64,000 nt of DNA. Origin: Acytostelium subglobosum LB1. Lineage: Eukaryota; Evosea; Eumycetozoa; Acytosteliales; Acytosteliaceae. A program made the position numbers and the translations under genes. The notes under the pieces were generated by a model. The model did not search any database. It had not been told where the DNA came from and saw only the letters and a list, made by a program, of their open reading frames with translations. The stretch lies in the NCBI RefSeq assembly GCF_000787575.1, contig NW_012236491.1:33412-97411 (forward strand). Reading direction: 5' to 3'. Positions within the stretch are counted from its first letter, which is position 1, and each line of letters opens with the position of its first letter. Shown here piece after piece: positions 42,580 to 53,876 of the stretch.

Positions 42580-43821
42580 ATGACTACAAGTAGACCTCCC
42601 ACTACATTTGTTAGGAAGACAGCATCGACTGCACCTGGTGGTGGACAGCTACCTGCGACAAACGTGGCAAAGAAGCTGCCTGGTGGCTGCAAACTATCGA
42701 TACATAATGGCAACTTGCTGACTTCGACCGGACTGCATGACCTCGACGAGATACTTGGCGGTGGTGTACCCGTTGGCAGTATATTGATGATAGAGGAGGA
42801 TGTCAACAGCAGTTACTACATGTTCTTACTCAAGTACTTCTTGGCCGAGGGTGTGGCGCAGTCACACGGTGCCTTCTTCACGTCCCTCGTCGGACTTGAC
42901 GCGTTTGAAGTGCTCAACAAACTACCCGCAAGATGCACACAGACTGAGGTGGAGGATGACGACGAGGAAGAGAAGCAGGCCAGACAACAAGCAGACGCAG
43001 CAGCAGGAGGTGGAGGCAGCGACGGACTAAAGATCGCCTGGAGATACCAGGCCTATATCGACGCGGAGAACGCGAGAAAGAAGGAGCGATTGGCAAACAA
43101 CAACTTCTGCCACTCATACGACTTTACGCGCAAGATGAACGTTCAATCGTTCGTCCCCGAACATCTGCACACGTTGACATACTCTTCACAGGGCCAGGCC
43201 GCCGGCGCCTCGCCCTACCGCAACCTTTACATCGAGATACAGACATTGGTCAGGAAGTACAATGCCGAGGCGGCCGCGACATCAGAGAGTGGAGGCGCCC
43301 CACGCATCCTCCGTCTGGCGCTTCAATCATTTGCCTCGCCACTATGGTCCAATGACGTCGAGGGCATGGTCGAGTTCCTGCATGCGCTCAAGGGACTGCT
43401 GCGCTCGTCGCTCGCCGTCGCAGTCATCACGGTGCCCACTCACATCTACCACTCATCGTTCGTCGCCAAGATGGCGCATCTATGCGACAATGTCGTGGCG
43501 ATCAATTCATTCACCGGACTGGGTGGCGAGACCCCTGCCGCCTTTGCCGACTACCTCGGCCTGTTCAACATCAAGAAGATTGCCAAGCTAAACACACTGG
43601 CGCTGTCCTACCATCCCGACATGCTCAACTACGTTTTCAAGATGAAGCGCAGAAAGATGGTGATCGAGACTATCCATCTGCCGCCCGAGCTCAGTCGCGC
43701 TGGCGACTCAAGTAGCGCAGCAGCAGCCGCCGCGGGCAAGGACCTGGTCAGCAAGATGAAGTCTGGAAGCGGGATGCTATGCTCGACTGGACCCAACAAG
43801 CCAAGTCCTATCGACTTTTGA
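42580..43821 (+). CDS. elp4: Elongator complex subunit 4
   Basis: A single exon of 413 residues from the ATG at 42580 (an upstream in-frame ATG at 42520 lies in AT-rich leader). It has the PAXNEB/ELP4 RecA-like fold: LLTSTGLHDLDEILGGGVPV, GSILMIEEDVNSSYYMFLLK, HGAFFTSLVG, then a variable acidic/Gly insertion, KIAWRYQAY, the FCHSYDFTRKMN motif typical of ELP4, and a helical C-terminal half ending near HLPPELSR. As part of the Elp4-5-6 hexamer it supports Elongator, which adds carboxymethyl-type modifications to wobble uridines of tRNA. The usual Walker A is degenerate (GGGVPVGS), as in other ELP4 proteins. Convergent with the J-domain gene, 103 bp away. Confidence 0.95.
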   Translation: MTTSRPPTTFVRKTASTAPGGGQLPATNVAKKLPGGCKLSIHNGNLLTSTGLHDLDEILGGGVPVGSILMIEEDVNSSYYMFLLKYFLAEGVAQSHGAFFTSLVGLDAFEVLNKLPARCTQTEVEDDDEEEKQARQQADAAAGGGGSDGLKIAWRYQAYIDAENARKKERLANNNFCHSYDFTRKMNVQSFVPEHLHTLTYSSQGQAAGASPYRNLYIEIQTLVRKYNAEAAATSESGGAPRILRLALQSFASPLWSNDVEGMVEFLHALKGLLRSSLAVAVITVPTHIYHSSFVAKMAHLCDNVVAINSFTGLGGETPAAFADYLGLFNIKKIAKLNTLALSYHPDMLNYVFKMKRRKMVIETIHLPPELSRAGDSSSAAAAAAGKDLVSKMKSGSGMLCSTGPNKPSPIDF

Positions 43822-43924
43822 TCAAATACATCACTCAATGGCTGCCGAGTGCACCCTTGTACATTCGCTAATCGTCTACTACATGAACGCACGCGCCCGA
43901 AAGCACGCTCTTTATTGGACACTA

Positions 43925-46900
43925 CTACTTCACCTTGCTCGCTTGAACGAATGATGAAATGGTTGATTGCTTGGGGTCGACAATGGTCTTGGCCTTCTTA
44001 TGAGATCGCCCGCTTGGGCTCGCCTTCTTTGACGCCGCTGGACTTGTCTTCTTGTGTGCGGTCGATGCTGGGGTGGCGATGGCTGCGGTGTTGGCTCGCT
44101 TGTTTGGTGTTGTCGTCGGTGTTGTATGTTGATCGGTTCGGCGTTGCTTCAGCCTAGAGTTCTGTACAATGACTTCGTCGTCGTCGTCCTCCTCTTCCTC
44201 GGTCGAAGCTTCGTCAAAGAGGTCCGCTGTCGTCTTCCTCTTTAGACTGCTATGTATGACTGTCGCGCTTGACTCCTTCCTCTTTCGCTCGCGCTCCCTC
44301 TCCTTGCGCTCTTGCTCGACCAACTCAATCTTCTTCCTCAGGTTCCTCTCGCGCAACTTCTTTTGCTCGATCTCCTCCCGTGACTCCTTTATGCTCTCCT
44401 CCTGCGATGGTTGATGTGATCTCTTCTGCTTCTTAAGAGGTGATCTGCCTGTGTCCTTGTCGCCCATGTCCAACCCGTCAAGGTCTGTTGCAGACTCGTC
44501 GCCGTCGGACTTGTCGACACCGTCCAAGTCAGTGACGGAAGGAGTGAAGGTCTGATGACTGGTCTTCTTCTTCTTTAGCACCACAGTATCATGATGGGGC
44601 ACCTTCTCCAACTTCCTCTTGACGTTCCAGCCATCCTCCGTGTCGACCTCGTCTTGATCATTATCATCTGGCTCGGCCATCTCCACATCCTCGCTTGGCT
44701 TTGGTGGCGCTACAGGAGTGGCCGCACTAACTCCACTACGTTCCAGTGTATCCTTTGAGCTGTTCTTGAATGTTTCGACATTGCCTTTTCTCTCACTGCC
44801 ATTGTTCCCATTGCCATTGGTTGTGTGTTCGTTCTTATTCTTAAATTGCTCCAATTCGTACCTGTGTTGGACCTCAAGCATCGGGTTATATTCAACGTAG
44901 TCTTCAGTGTCGTAGTCGTGGTCTTGATAGTCGTGGTCGTTTGAGTGTGGAGAAGATGCTTGTGGTCTGGGTGGAGGGTGTACTGGGATGTAGATCGATG
45001 CTGCTGGTATCAAAGGACCCTTTGGCATGTATATGCTTGCGTGAGGTGGAGCTGGTGTTGGCTTTGTTGTCGACTTTGTGGTCGTGGTCGTCGTCGTCGT
45101 GGATGTAGTTGCCGATGGTTGTGGTTGTGCAGTTGTTGCGGCTGATGGTGATGGCACTGGAGCTGGTACGGTTGGTTGTGTTGATGGCTGTGACCAACTG
45201 CCTTGGTCTACATCGTCATCTTCAATCACCATGTGATTGTTGTTTGTTGGTTTGACGGGATTCACCTTGCTAAAGAATCCGTCGATCTTGGCAGACTTGG
45301 TTGTGTCCTCGGTGGACGACCTCTTCTTCTTGTGTGGCTGCACGGCAACTTCTTCATCATCATCACTGTCCGTAGCAATCCTTGTGAAGCGTGGCTTGGG
45401 TGGCCACAGCTCATCACCTTGCGAGGGCATGTCAAGATCATCCAAATCATCCTCAATGTGAGCACCATGAGTCTTCTTCTTATCTGTTGCCAATGTTGCT
45501 GCTGTTGTTGGTTGTGGATGTAGCTGTGGTTGTGGCGTGACATTTGCGGGCTTGGTCGCTGAATGGATGATTGGTGAGTTTGAGGCTCGTGGGAAGCGAA
45601 ACGATGATGAACTGGCACCAGGTGCTGTCGTAGATTGAGATGTTGAGGTCGAGGTCGATGGGGCTGATGACTTGTGGCCGCCAAAGATCTGAGGCTGTTG
45701 ATAAGTGAACTTGTTTGAGGTATTGCTGGTTGTAGTATTCGCGTTGTTGAGTGGACTCGTCGTGCTCGTCGTAGGTTGTTTGATCGTTGTACTGCTCTTG
45801 CTTGTGCTCATTGTGGCGCTCGTGTTCGTGTTCGCGCCTGTGTTCATGTTCGCACTTGTGTTGGTGCTGTTGGCGCTTGTGCTTGTACTTGTGCTGGTGG
45901 TCGTACTCTTGGTCGGTTGTTTCGTTGACATTGAGCTGATGTTGATCATAAAGTCATCGCAAAGCCCGCTGGTGTCTGGCTCCTGTGACAGTTTCTTGGA
46001 GGTGGTGGTACCTGTGGTGGAGTCGGGCGATGGCTTCTTTCTTAGTCGACCCGATGATGATTGCGATCCTTGTGAGCTTTCGATTTCCTCAATGTCATCC
46101 TGTTGAGGTTGCTGTGATTTCGTCGAAGTGGAAGTGGAAGTCGTTGCTGATGTCGTCGTCGTGGTAGTCGCTGGTTCTTGTGCTTGAGCTTGAGGTTGTG
46201 CTTTGGGTAGTGGCCGACTTGAAGAGGAGGATGAGGTTGTGGTCTCTTTTGCTTCATCATCAGACTCCAAGTCGATTACAACACTGGGATTGTCTTGTTT
46301 GGGGGCAGGAGGTGTCGTCGTCGTTGTTCGTGTTGTATCTGATGGCTTGGGCTGTTGTGATCTTTGAGCAAAGATATTTTGCTGCGGTTGAGGTTGCTGT
46401 TGCTGTTGCTGTTGTTGCCGCGAAGAAGATGAATGATTGAAAAAGGTGTTATTGTTGCTGTTGTTGTTGTTGGTGTTTGTGTGATTGTTCCTTGCCTCCG
46501 ATGATGCGTTGGCCTCTGCTGATGTGTTTGCGCTGGTGTTATTGGTGTTGGTGCTTTTGTCTGTCTTGTGAGTTGATTGTGATTGAGTGGCCATCGGTTT
46601 GGTTGACACTGGAGGTGTTGGTTTTGGTGTTGCCACGAATGGCGGGATAGTTGGCGCAGGTTTCCAAGATGCAGTTGTTGTTGGAGTTGGTGTTGGAGTT
46701 GGTGTCGTCGGTGTTGGGATTGGGATTGATGCCGCTGGCGTCGCAGGCTTCTTTGATTGTTGCAACTTGGTGAACCAATCCTCAAACGCATTGGCCGCAG
46801 GTATTGGAGCGGGCGTGGGTCGACCGATGTGCAGTGTGGGTCGCGCTTGATGCTTGGGGAAGCGAAGTACAAATCTTCGCTCACAGCCTGAGAAGCTGCA

Positions 46901-47785
46901 CTTGACTTCCGTGCCATCCTTTGCCATGAACCTGTGTCCAAGCACATAGACCGATAAGCAGTATGTGCATCGCACCATCGCAAACAACTTCTGACATCTA
47001 AAGCACACCAACATTGTTTGCGATTGCTCGAAACCCGTATGAACAGAAGTTGATAGCGCGTGAACAGCTTGGCAGTCTGGGCATTTGGCCTAGATTCATG
47101 ATTGTGTGAGTGACTTGATTGATTGAGCAAGCGATCCGAGCCCATTGATTGATTACGTACTGTATAGTCTGTTGCAGGTAGAGCACTTCTATTCCTGCTC
47201 GCGAGACTCGTTAGCTCGATGTTATATTTGTTCCTCTTGTCAGTGTCGACCAATATATCCTTGGCGGTTGTGATCTCTTGAAATGCTTGTTGTGATCCTG
47301 GTCCCTTGTTCTTGTCAGGGTGCAGCAGAACGACAAGCTTGACGAACATGAATGAATGAGTTGAGTAAGTATTCATTCATTCATTCAATGCATGAGGCGG
47401 ACAGACATACCTTTCTATACTGCTTTGAAATATCCTGTTCGGTACAGGTTTGGGGAAGAGATAGCTTGTCGTAGTGAGTCTTGGCGTTGATTACTCTTTT
47501 GATGATCTCGAGTTGCTCGGCCGTGACTTCGACCTGCACCGATTCAATAGGTTGTATGACAACTGCATTGCTATTGCTACTCAGTGGCACTGATTGTTGA
47601 TGTTGTTGTTGTGGATTTTGTTGTTGACGTGACTCTGCCTCTGCTATCAATGTATCTATACCATCTGTTGGGAACATTCGTTTGGACTTGTTGAACAGAC
47701 TCTGTGCACGTACATAATTCGACTCCTTCATACAAGTCTCGCCCATCTGTCTAATGCGCAATGCTTCATCTTTGTTGCACTCCAT
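43925..47785 (-). CDS. Large J-domain (DnaJ) protein with Zn-ribbon and low-complexity tail
   Basis: Exons 47411-47785, 47161-47337 and 43925-47089 on the minus strand, frame kept; about 1238 residues. The N-terminus MECNKDEALRIRQMGETCM is the signature start of a J-protein group known from plants and of DNAJB12-like proteins. The J domain spans about residues 95-165 and has the catalytic HPD (YRKLVVLLHPDKN), assembled across intron 1. Cys pairs follow at about 187-235 (KCPDCQAVH, VCFRCQKLF, VRCTYC), then a Cys motif in FSGCERRF. The remaining 1000 residues are low complexity (Thr, Ser, Pro, Gln, Asn) with charged helical stretches near residue 1090. Within it are a SUMO-interaction-like motif VVIDLESDDE (about 453), a PIP-box-like KIDGFFSK (about 785) and a C-terminal PIP-like QSTISSFV. 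It stimulates Hsp70 ATPase; a nuclear location is inferred. Confidence 0.87.
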
Positions 47786-48145
47786 CAGTCGTCTGTCAGT
47801 CAGTCACTCAATCTGTCTGTCTGTCTGTCAGTCACTCAATTGTTACTGCTTGCTGCTTGCTGCTGGCTGGCTGACTCTTGATTGATTGATTGATTGAATA
47901 TGATTGATTGATAAAGTTCTCACACAACATGTGATGTAGTATGTTGTCGTTGTTGAATGAATATATATATATATATGTATGTACAAGTACTAGTTGTGCT
48001 TTTGACGAATGTTGCGAGTTTGAATTGGCGCTAACAAGGAACACAAGTTGACAACAATTTTCAAAAAGTTGCAACTTATTCGAAGTCGTCGGACTCATTC
48101 AATCAATTAATCTCTATCTCCTCAATAATATAACAATAATATACA
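47786..48145. other. Divergent promoter between J-domain and Snu23 genes
   Basis: A 360-bp spacer with GTCTGTCA repeats at about 47800-47830, TTGC/TGGC repeats at about 47845-47875, (TTGA)n and a (TA)n run at about 47960-47975. It should contain both promoters. No gene is seen. Confidence 0.45.
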
Positions 48146-48958
48146 ATGTCAGATACAACAACTACAAACAAGAATAGTAATAGTAAGGGAGGACAATTCG
48201 TTTCAACGACATTCAGAAAGAAATGGGCAGATGAGGAATATGAACAGAGAGCAAAGGATAGAGAGGCAGGTCTGATAGGTGATGGAGAGGTGGCAGTGGA
48301 ACAGAAGAAGACATTGATAATGCCAGCATCGGATACACTCACTCCATTCCAAGCAAGATCAGAGGATCTCAATCTTGTCAAACGTATTGGCAAGGCCAAT
48401 GTCATTGATGGCGTCACTCCAATGAACAATCAAGGTGGCTTCTACTGTGAGCTATGTGACTGTCTAATGAAGGACTCTGTAGGATGGCTAGATCACATTA
48501 ATAGCAAGAGACGTAAGTACCTACATGGTGTCAATCAACTCATAGGCTCACTAACTCATTCATTCAATCAATCATACTAAGACAATAGGATGGAGGGAAA
48601 GAGTATGAGAGTGGAGAAGGCAACGTTGAGTCAAGTGAAGAATAAGTTAAAGGCAAAGAAGGATGAGTTGAATGCAAAGAAGGCATTAACTGAACAGGAG
48701 AAACAGAAGAAGAAGGATGAGGAGTATCAAGTTATACTTAAACAGATGGAGGAGAAGGCCGAGCAGGAGATTGAAGAGAAGAGATTGGCAAAGCTGAAAC
48801 AACGTGAACAAAACAAGGCAAAAGCGAAGGAGGATGCAGAGATCGAAGCACAACTAAAGAAAGAGGAGGAGCAAGAGGAGGAGGAGGACGAGGAGACAGC
48901 ACAACTTCGAGCGATGGGATTGCCAACAAACTTTGGATCATCAAAGAAGAATAAATGA
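48146..48958 (+). CDS. zmat2: Snu23/ZMAT2, tri-snRNP zinc-finger splicing protein
   Basis: Exons 48146-48512 and 48582-48958; about 247 residues. The nearest AG to the second exon gives the wrong frame, whereas the AG at 48580-48581 restores it and completes the finger as DHINSKRH, exactly where ZMAT2 has it. The U1-type C2H2 finger reads FYCELCDCLMKDSVGWLDHI. The conserved GKSMRVEKATLSQVKNKL follows, as in human ZMAT2 and yeast Snu23. N-terminal family motifs include FRKKWADEEYEQRAKDRE. The rest is a Lys/Glu-rich helix ending acidic, with GLPTNFGSSKK at the C-terminus. It belongs to the U4/U6.U5 tri-snRNP and pre-B spliceosome in the nucleus. The intron has a CACTAAC branch site. Confidence 0.95.
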
Positions 48959-49073
48959 ATGAAGGCGCGAGCTTTACTGAGTTGATTGAATAAGTCGACT
49001 GCATCCTTGGTGCGCCAACAGTAGGTATGTTGTTTGGACGTGGCCACACATTGGGCCGTCCCCATCGCATGGG

Positions 49074-50024
49074 TTAGATTCTTTGTCTAACACTCTCATC
49101 CACCAGAGCCAGCAGATCCTTCTTCTCATTCTCAAGGCGTAGCATGTCCTCCCTGTAGCCTTGTATCATGTCGGCATTCTATATCATCATGGTTATATGG
49201 ATGTTAGGGCCTCTCTCTCCCTCTCATTCAATCACAAAGCTTACCCTTTTAAGCTCCTCATCACGGTCAGCTATCATGGATGCCTGGCTCTCACTCCTCT
49301 TCTCTGAGGCTACCTTGTCATCAACAAGCACTTGTCTGTCCTTGGTACACTCGGTCAATGCATGTTGCAACTCCTGGATCATCCTGACATGGTCGGCACG
49401 CTCCTTCTCCAAGTTGTTCTGCAAGGATGATACATTGGTAACTGATTTGGATCAGTTTAGTCAGTCAGTCAGTCAGTCGGCCAGTGTATACATACATATA
49501 TCCTTCAGGTTCATGTACTGTTGCTCAATCTGCTTGACTTGCTCATTGATACGAATAAAGTTACTCTTGTATTCGTCAAGGTAGCGGTCCTGCAACTCCA
49601 GTCTCTTTTGGAGGTCATCGATGGTCTCTTGTTGCTTCTGATTGGATCGGGCCAACTCTTGGCTCCTGGCATTGTTCTGGACGACCATTTTGTTGAGGAA
49701 TCCATCTCCTTGGCCACAGTCTTGTTGTTGTTGATTGGCTCCACCCATCGATGATCTCTCACGTTGTTGTAACTTTAATATTATTGATTCAATCTCAACA
49801 AAGCTTTGTTTAAAGTTCTTCAACGCCATTCTCAAACTGTTCTTGTTGCCTCCTCCTCCGCCATTTCCACTTCCAGTTGGATCACCAACTCCATTGACAC
49901 CTCCAACTCCAATTCCTCCACTTCCAATTCCACTTCCACTACCAATTCCTCCAATTCCATCATTAATGTTATTATTATTACCATTATCAGATGTGGAACT
50001 TGTGTTTATATTGTTATTGTCCAT
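49074..50024 (-). CDS. Coiled-coil protein of unknown function
   Basis: Three exons on the minus strand: 49496-50024, 49245-49441 and 49074-49178; about 276 residues. The junction between exons 1 and 2 is fixed by frame: only the donor after 49496 and the AG before 49441 give an open product (KDIFTNVSSLQNNLEKE). The first 60 residues are Asn- and Gly-rich (alternating GIGSGSGIG). From about residue 65 on the protein is almost one long coiled coil with heptad-like leucines (SNQKQQETIDDLQKRLEL, KERADHVRMIQEL, VASEKRSESQASM). It probably oligomerises; nothing identifies its partners. Convergent with the Snu23 gene. Confidence 0.8.
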
Positions 50025-50265
50025 TAATAATAATAATAAATATATAGTTTTGTAGGTTTATATTAATTAATTATTAATATGATTGATATTTGTTGTTGGT
50101 GGATAATGAACACAATCAATGGTGTCACTATGTTATAAGCGTATGTATTTTTTGAATTCTATCCATCAACCTATAATTTCCTAATAAGGATATCACTACC
50201 ATAATAGTATAATGATGTGGGTGTAGTGAGTGATCACACTCTCACTCTTTCTATATATTTGTCAA

Positions 50266-50499
50266 TCAATTATTAATGAATACGGAGTTCATGTAGGTCT
50301 CAGAATGGAATCCAGAAGCTGGTCCGCAAGGCAATGACCCCAACTTGAATAATGATCGATCCAAGTCGATGTGGCTCCCAAAAAGCTTGATATTTTGCAA
50401 ACTTTTGGACCTGTACCCCAAAGATCTCTTGCCTGGTACTAGTACGCGAGAACCTGTTAACCAAGGTAGGACGCCAACATTGAACATTCTAACAAACAT
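50266..50499 (-). CDS. Possible small protein (77 residues)
   Basis: This open frame is not low complexity and has even amino-acid use: MFVRMFNVGVLPWLTGSRVL at the start, then a basic stretch with GKRSLGYRSKS and a C-terminus HSETYMNSVFINN. GC content is well above the flanking spacer, as in real exons of this genome. The basic, Arg/Ser-containing N-terminus without acidic residues would suit a mitochondrial presequence. It starts 73 bp from the divergent FYVE gene. I do not recognise a family and it may be chance. Confidence 0.4.
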   Translation of the reverse strand: MFVRMFNVGVLPWLTGSRVLVPGKRSLGYRSKSLQNIKLFGSHIDLDRSLFKLGSLPCGPASGFHSETYMNSVFINN

Positions 50500-50571
50500 T
50501 CATTCATTCTCACACAAGTGTTACAGTTAATAATTATATAAATAGATACTACACAAATAAATAACAATACA

Positions 50572-50992
50572 ATGACAGACTTTGAGGAAGATTCATCATT
50601 CAAGCCAGATGCTACATTCACAAACTCAAGACCAAAGTGGGTCGAGGACGTAGCCGCTACTTCGTATGTTTATTACTTGCTCAATCATTCATTCATTCAA
50701 TCAATGGTACTGACCCATTCTATTCAATCAATCAATCATATATATATATCAGATGCACAAAGTGTAATACATCATTCACTCTTTTGAACAGAAAGGTATG
50801 ACATGTCACCTTGATCAATCAATCAACATGAAGTATTAAGTGACTAACAACACAATTTAGCATCATTGCAGGAGATGTGGACAGGTGTTCTGTCAGAAGT
50901 GCTCTTCGAACAATGTCAAGATTCCACAGTTGAACTACAACTATGTACCAGTGCGCGTATGTGATCCATGTTATAGAACAATCACCATGTAG
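50572..50992 (+). CDS. Mini FYVE zinc-finger protein
   Basis: Three small exons, 50572-50663, 50753-50795 and 50861-50992, all in frame, giving only 88 residues. After a 22-residue acidic/Pro leader the whole protein is one FYVE domain: [10 protein letters not shown] (the WxxD motif), [29 protein letters not shown] (the R+HHC+xCG phosphoinositide pocket), then [15 protein letters not shown] (the RVC motif). All eight zinc-binding Cys/His positions are present. FYVE domains bind PI3P on endosomes. The second exon is just 43 bases. Introns carry (TCAA)n repeats, and the second has a GACTAAC branch site. Confidence 0.93.
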
Positions 50993-51167
50993 TCTAGACT
51001 TTCATCAATCATCAGCCAATAGCAAAAGCAACAGCAACAGCATCAACAACTTATGTAAATATAGTATAGAATGAAAGAATGAATGAATGAAAGAAGACAT
51101 ATACATGTCCCCCGCCAGCGCTATATTGGTGTCTTTAGAGTAGAGTACATAATGGTCAGTGGACTGA

Positions 51168-53231
51168 TCAGTCATGACCCAGTATCGACAGTGACAATGC
51201 CTTGTTGAGCAACGTGTTGGTGAAGGAGTCATCGCGTATCGACAGTGACTGATGGTAGAGATCGATGGCTTCTTCGAACTGACCCTGTAGATGATGTGTG
51301 AAGCCCAGCGCAGTGAATATGGACGCGTTGTTTGGTGACAGTGTCTGTGCGATGCGATAGTAGTGCACGGCCTTGTCAAACTGTCTGGTCTTGCGATAGC
51401 TGTGCGCCAGGTTGAACAGCGTGGCCTCCATGGCCACCGTGTATCTTGGTTGTTGCTGGCGTCTGGCGATGGCTGACATTGACGATGACGACGATGACAG
51501 CAAGGACGAGTTGTTGTTGATGTTGTTGTTGTTGTTGCTGAGCGATGAGAGCGCCGAGTTCTTTGTGGCAATCTCCAGCGACTTGAGGAAGAACTGGATG
51601 GCATTGCCAAACGTGTTGTTCTTGTAGGCGATGACGCCCATCTCGTTGTAGACCAGGGGGTCGTACGGACAAATGTCCTTGGCTTGGGCAAGATACTGCT
51701 CGGCCAGATTGAGGTTGTGCACGCCAATCAACTCCATGCCGATGCAAAGCAGGGGCAGGTGAAGGCCGGTGAGCAGGCGGGAGGCCGTGCGATACGCGGA
51801 CATGGCCTGGTCATGCTCGCCCTTGCTGGCAAAGTAGTGGCCAAAGCCTAGCCAAGCGGCGCCGAGCTTGGGATCGAGTGTGGTCGACTTGTTGAAGGCC
51901 TTCTGTGTCATCTCGCTGTTTTGTATCAGATGGTAGTAGCACGCGATGCCATACCATGCGATGGCGGGCTGCGTGTGATTCTCGATCAGCTGGTGGCACG
52001 TGTAGAACAGCTCGTTCTTCATGGCCAGCTCATACATCGAGGAGAGGTGCACCAGCAGACATGTCTGATTGTTATAATACTTGTCCTCCTTGAATATACT
52101 GTTGGTGATGTCGTATGCCTCCCTGTAGTGATACTGATAGAAGTAGTACTCTGCCAGTGATGATCTACAATCATTGCTCTGTGCCAGTGTCTGGCTCAAC
52201 GTCTCATCGCCACAATCCATCCTAAGGAATCGGCTAATGATACTATTATTATTATTATTGTTGTTGTTTGGTGATTCATACTTTGGATTGATTGATTGAG
52301 TGATTGGAACAAGGTGGAATGAGGGAGGGAGGGTCAGCCAATGATGTCCATCCATCACTCGATTGGTCACATGACCTCGGATACCATACCTTCTTTAAAG
52401 ATGTTAGGTACAGCTCTTGTAACCATTTGTCTGATCGAGAGAAGTTCAACAATGCAATGAGCTCCAACTCTTCAGAATAGTTAAGTATATGTCCATTGAT
52501 CAATGCTTCGAATGCCTGTTAGGTATGTACGAGGTCAGTGATTGATCGATGGTCTGGCATGTTCGCCCTTGGACATCACCATACCTCATAGTTCTTATAA
52601 TCTTGCTTCAATGACTTGATATACCAGTACTTTGACTTCTTCTGATTGTCCATGGCCTCGTAGATCTTACCACGAAGCATTGACATCATTGATGACATCT
52701 GTATTGTATTGTTGTTGGTCGTGGTAGTTGGTGTATCCTCAACGATATTGTATTGCCTGTACATTGATTCATCATCCTCGCCAAGTATTTGAATGCATTG
52801 CTCGTAGTCGCCTTCGCCCAATCTGAACTTTGACCTTGCCGCCAGATAGATATGTTTGCGCTGTACACCAGATGTCTTTTGTCTCATAAACTGTTGCAAC
52901 AAGTATGTACATCTCTTGTACTGTCCATCACTAAACAAACAATTACACAACATATACAAGTTCTCAGAGTATACTACATTATCATTGTTTGGTTAGTATC
53001 ATTTGATTGATTGATTGATTGAATGAGTGCACTTTATAGCATACCATTTGGAGGTGCAACCAATGACAATTGCAATAACTTGTCAGCATAGTATATCGCT
53101 GTTGTATATGAGTGTCTGTGTAAGGCTTCAACAATCAGTTCACCAAGTTGATTATGTACCGCTGTTGATGTTGAAGTTGATGTTGAGGTGTTGTTGCTGC
53201 CACTGCCACTGACTCTATTGTCCATAGACAT
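51168..53231 (-). CDS. anapc6: Anaphase-promoting complex subunit 6 (CDC16)
   Basis: Four exons on the minus strand: 53045-53231, 52585-52973, 52390-52515 and 51168-52280, all in frame; about 604 residues, close to the human 620. A Ser/Thr-rich N-terminus precedes TPR repeats. Family-specific stretches include YSENLYMLCNCLFSDGQYKR, the block KYWYIKSLKQDYKNYEAFEA, and AIAWYGIACYYHLIQ. The C-terminal TPR superhelix contains AWLGFGHYFASKGEHDQAMS, YNEMGVIAYKNNTFGNAIQF and FNLAHSYRKTRQFDKAVHYY. A short Asn-rich insertion and a Ser/Asn loop (about residues 500-520) are dictyostelid decorations. APC6 is a scaffold of the APC/C ubiquitin ligase that drives metaphase exit. The gene is convergent with the FYVE gene. 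Confidence 0.94.
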
Positions 53232-53876
53232 CCTATTATTCTCTTGTTGACTTATCTATGTACGTATGTATGTTTGTTTGTTTGTATGTATGTTGTTGAA
53301 GTGCAATGAATGAAGTTGAACAATGAATATGTTGGAGGCGCCAAATTTTAGATGTTTCCGATCAATCCTGGATCGAAACTTCCGCTGAATGTTGGAAATA
53401 CATCAAACATGCCATCTGATTGTGAAGACCGTCTTGATCATAATAACAATGAACCAAATCATTAACTTAATATCTCTATCTATCTATCTATCAAAGTATA
53501 TAAACATTGTTGGGGAGTAATGAAATTGAAATGGAACATGTCGACATGATGGCTAAGAGTGGCGCAATACTAATATTTGTTTAGAACCCACACGAATATC
53601 TCTCCATTCCCGAAGTCATCGACAAGGTTGTGGTTGTCTTGTCCTCGAGTCATAGAATGGACTACCCCCTACAACTAACAAACTAACAACTGTTCGGGGT
53701 TGTAGAGTCGTGAAGGCTCAAGGGTGAACACAACACACAATACTCTTTAACACGTATTACAATAATTCATTAGATAGAGATAGAGATAGAGATAGAGATA
53801 GATAGAGAGAGAATATACTTATACACAACAAATAGAATCGATTAATTATTGATTACAATAGGACAATGATTTGAGG
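53232..53876. other. Divergent promoter region
   Basis: A 645-bp spacer between APC6 and the PLAC8 gene. It contains (TGTA)n near 53265-53290, a (TCTA)n run at about 53470-53490, a (GATA)n/(TAGA)n run at about 53775-53810 and a 7-bp inverted repeat (CTACAAC and GTTGTAG) near 53670-53705. No gene is seen. Confidence 0.45.

Noticed and set aside
46276-47376. 366-codon alternative frame over the J-domain gene
   Set aside because: It only repeats a few J-domain residues by reading through introns in another frame, then turns into Gln/His/Arg shadow sequence of the true tail.
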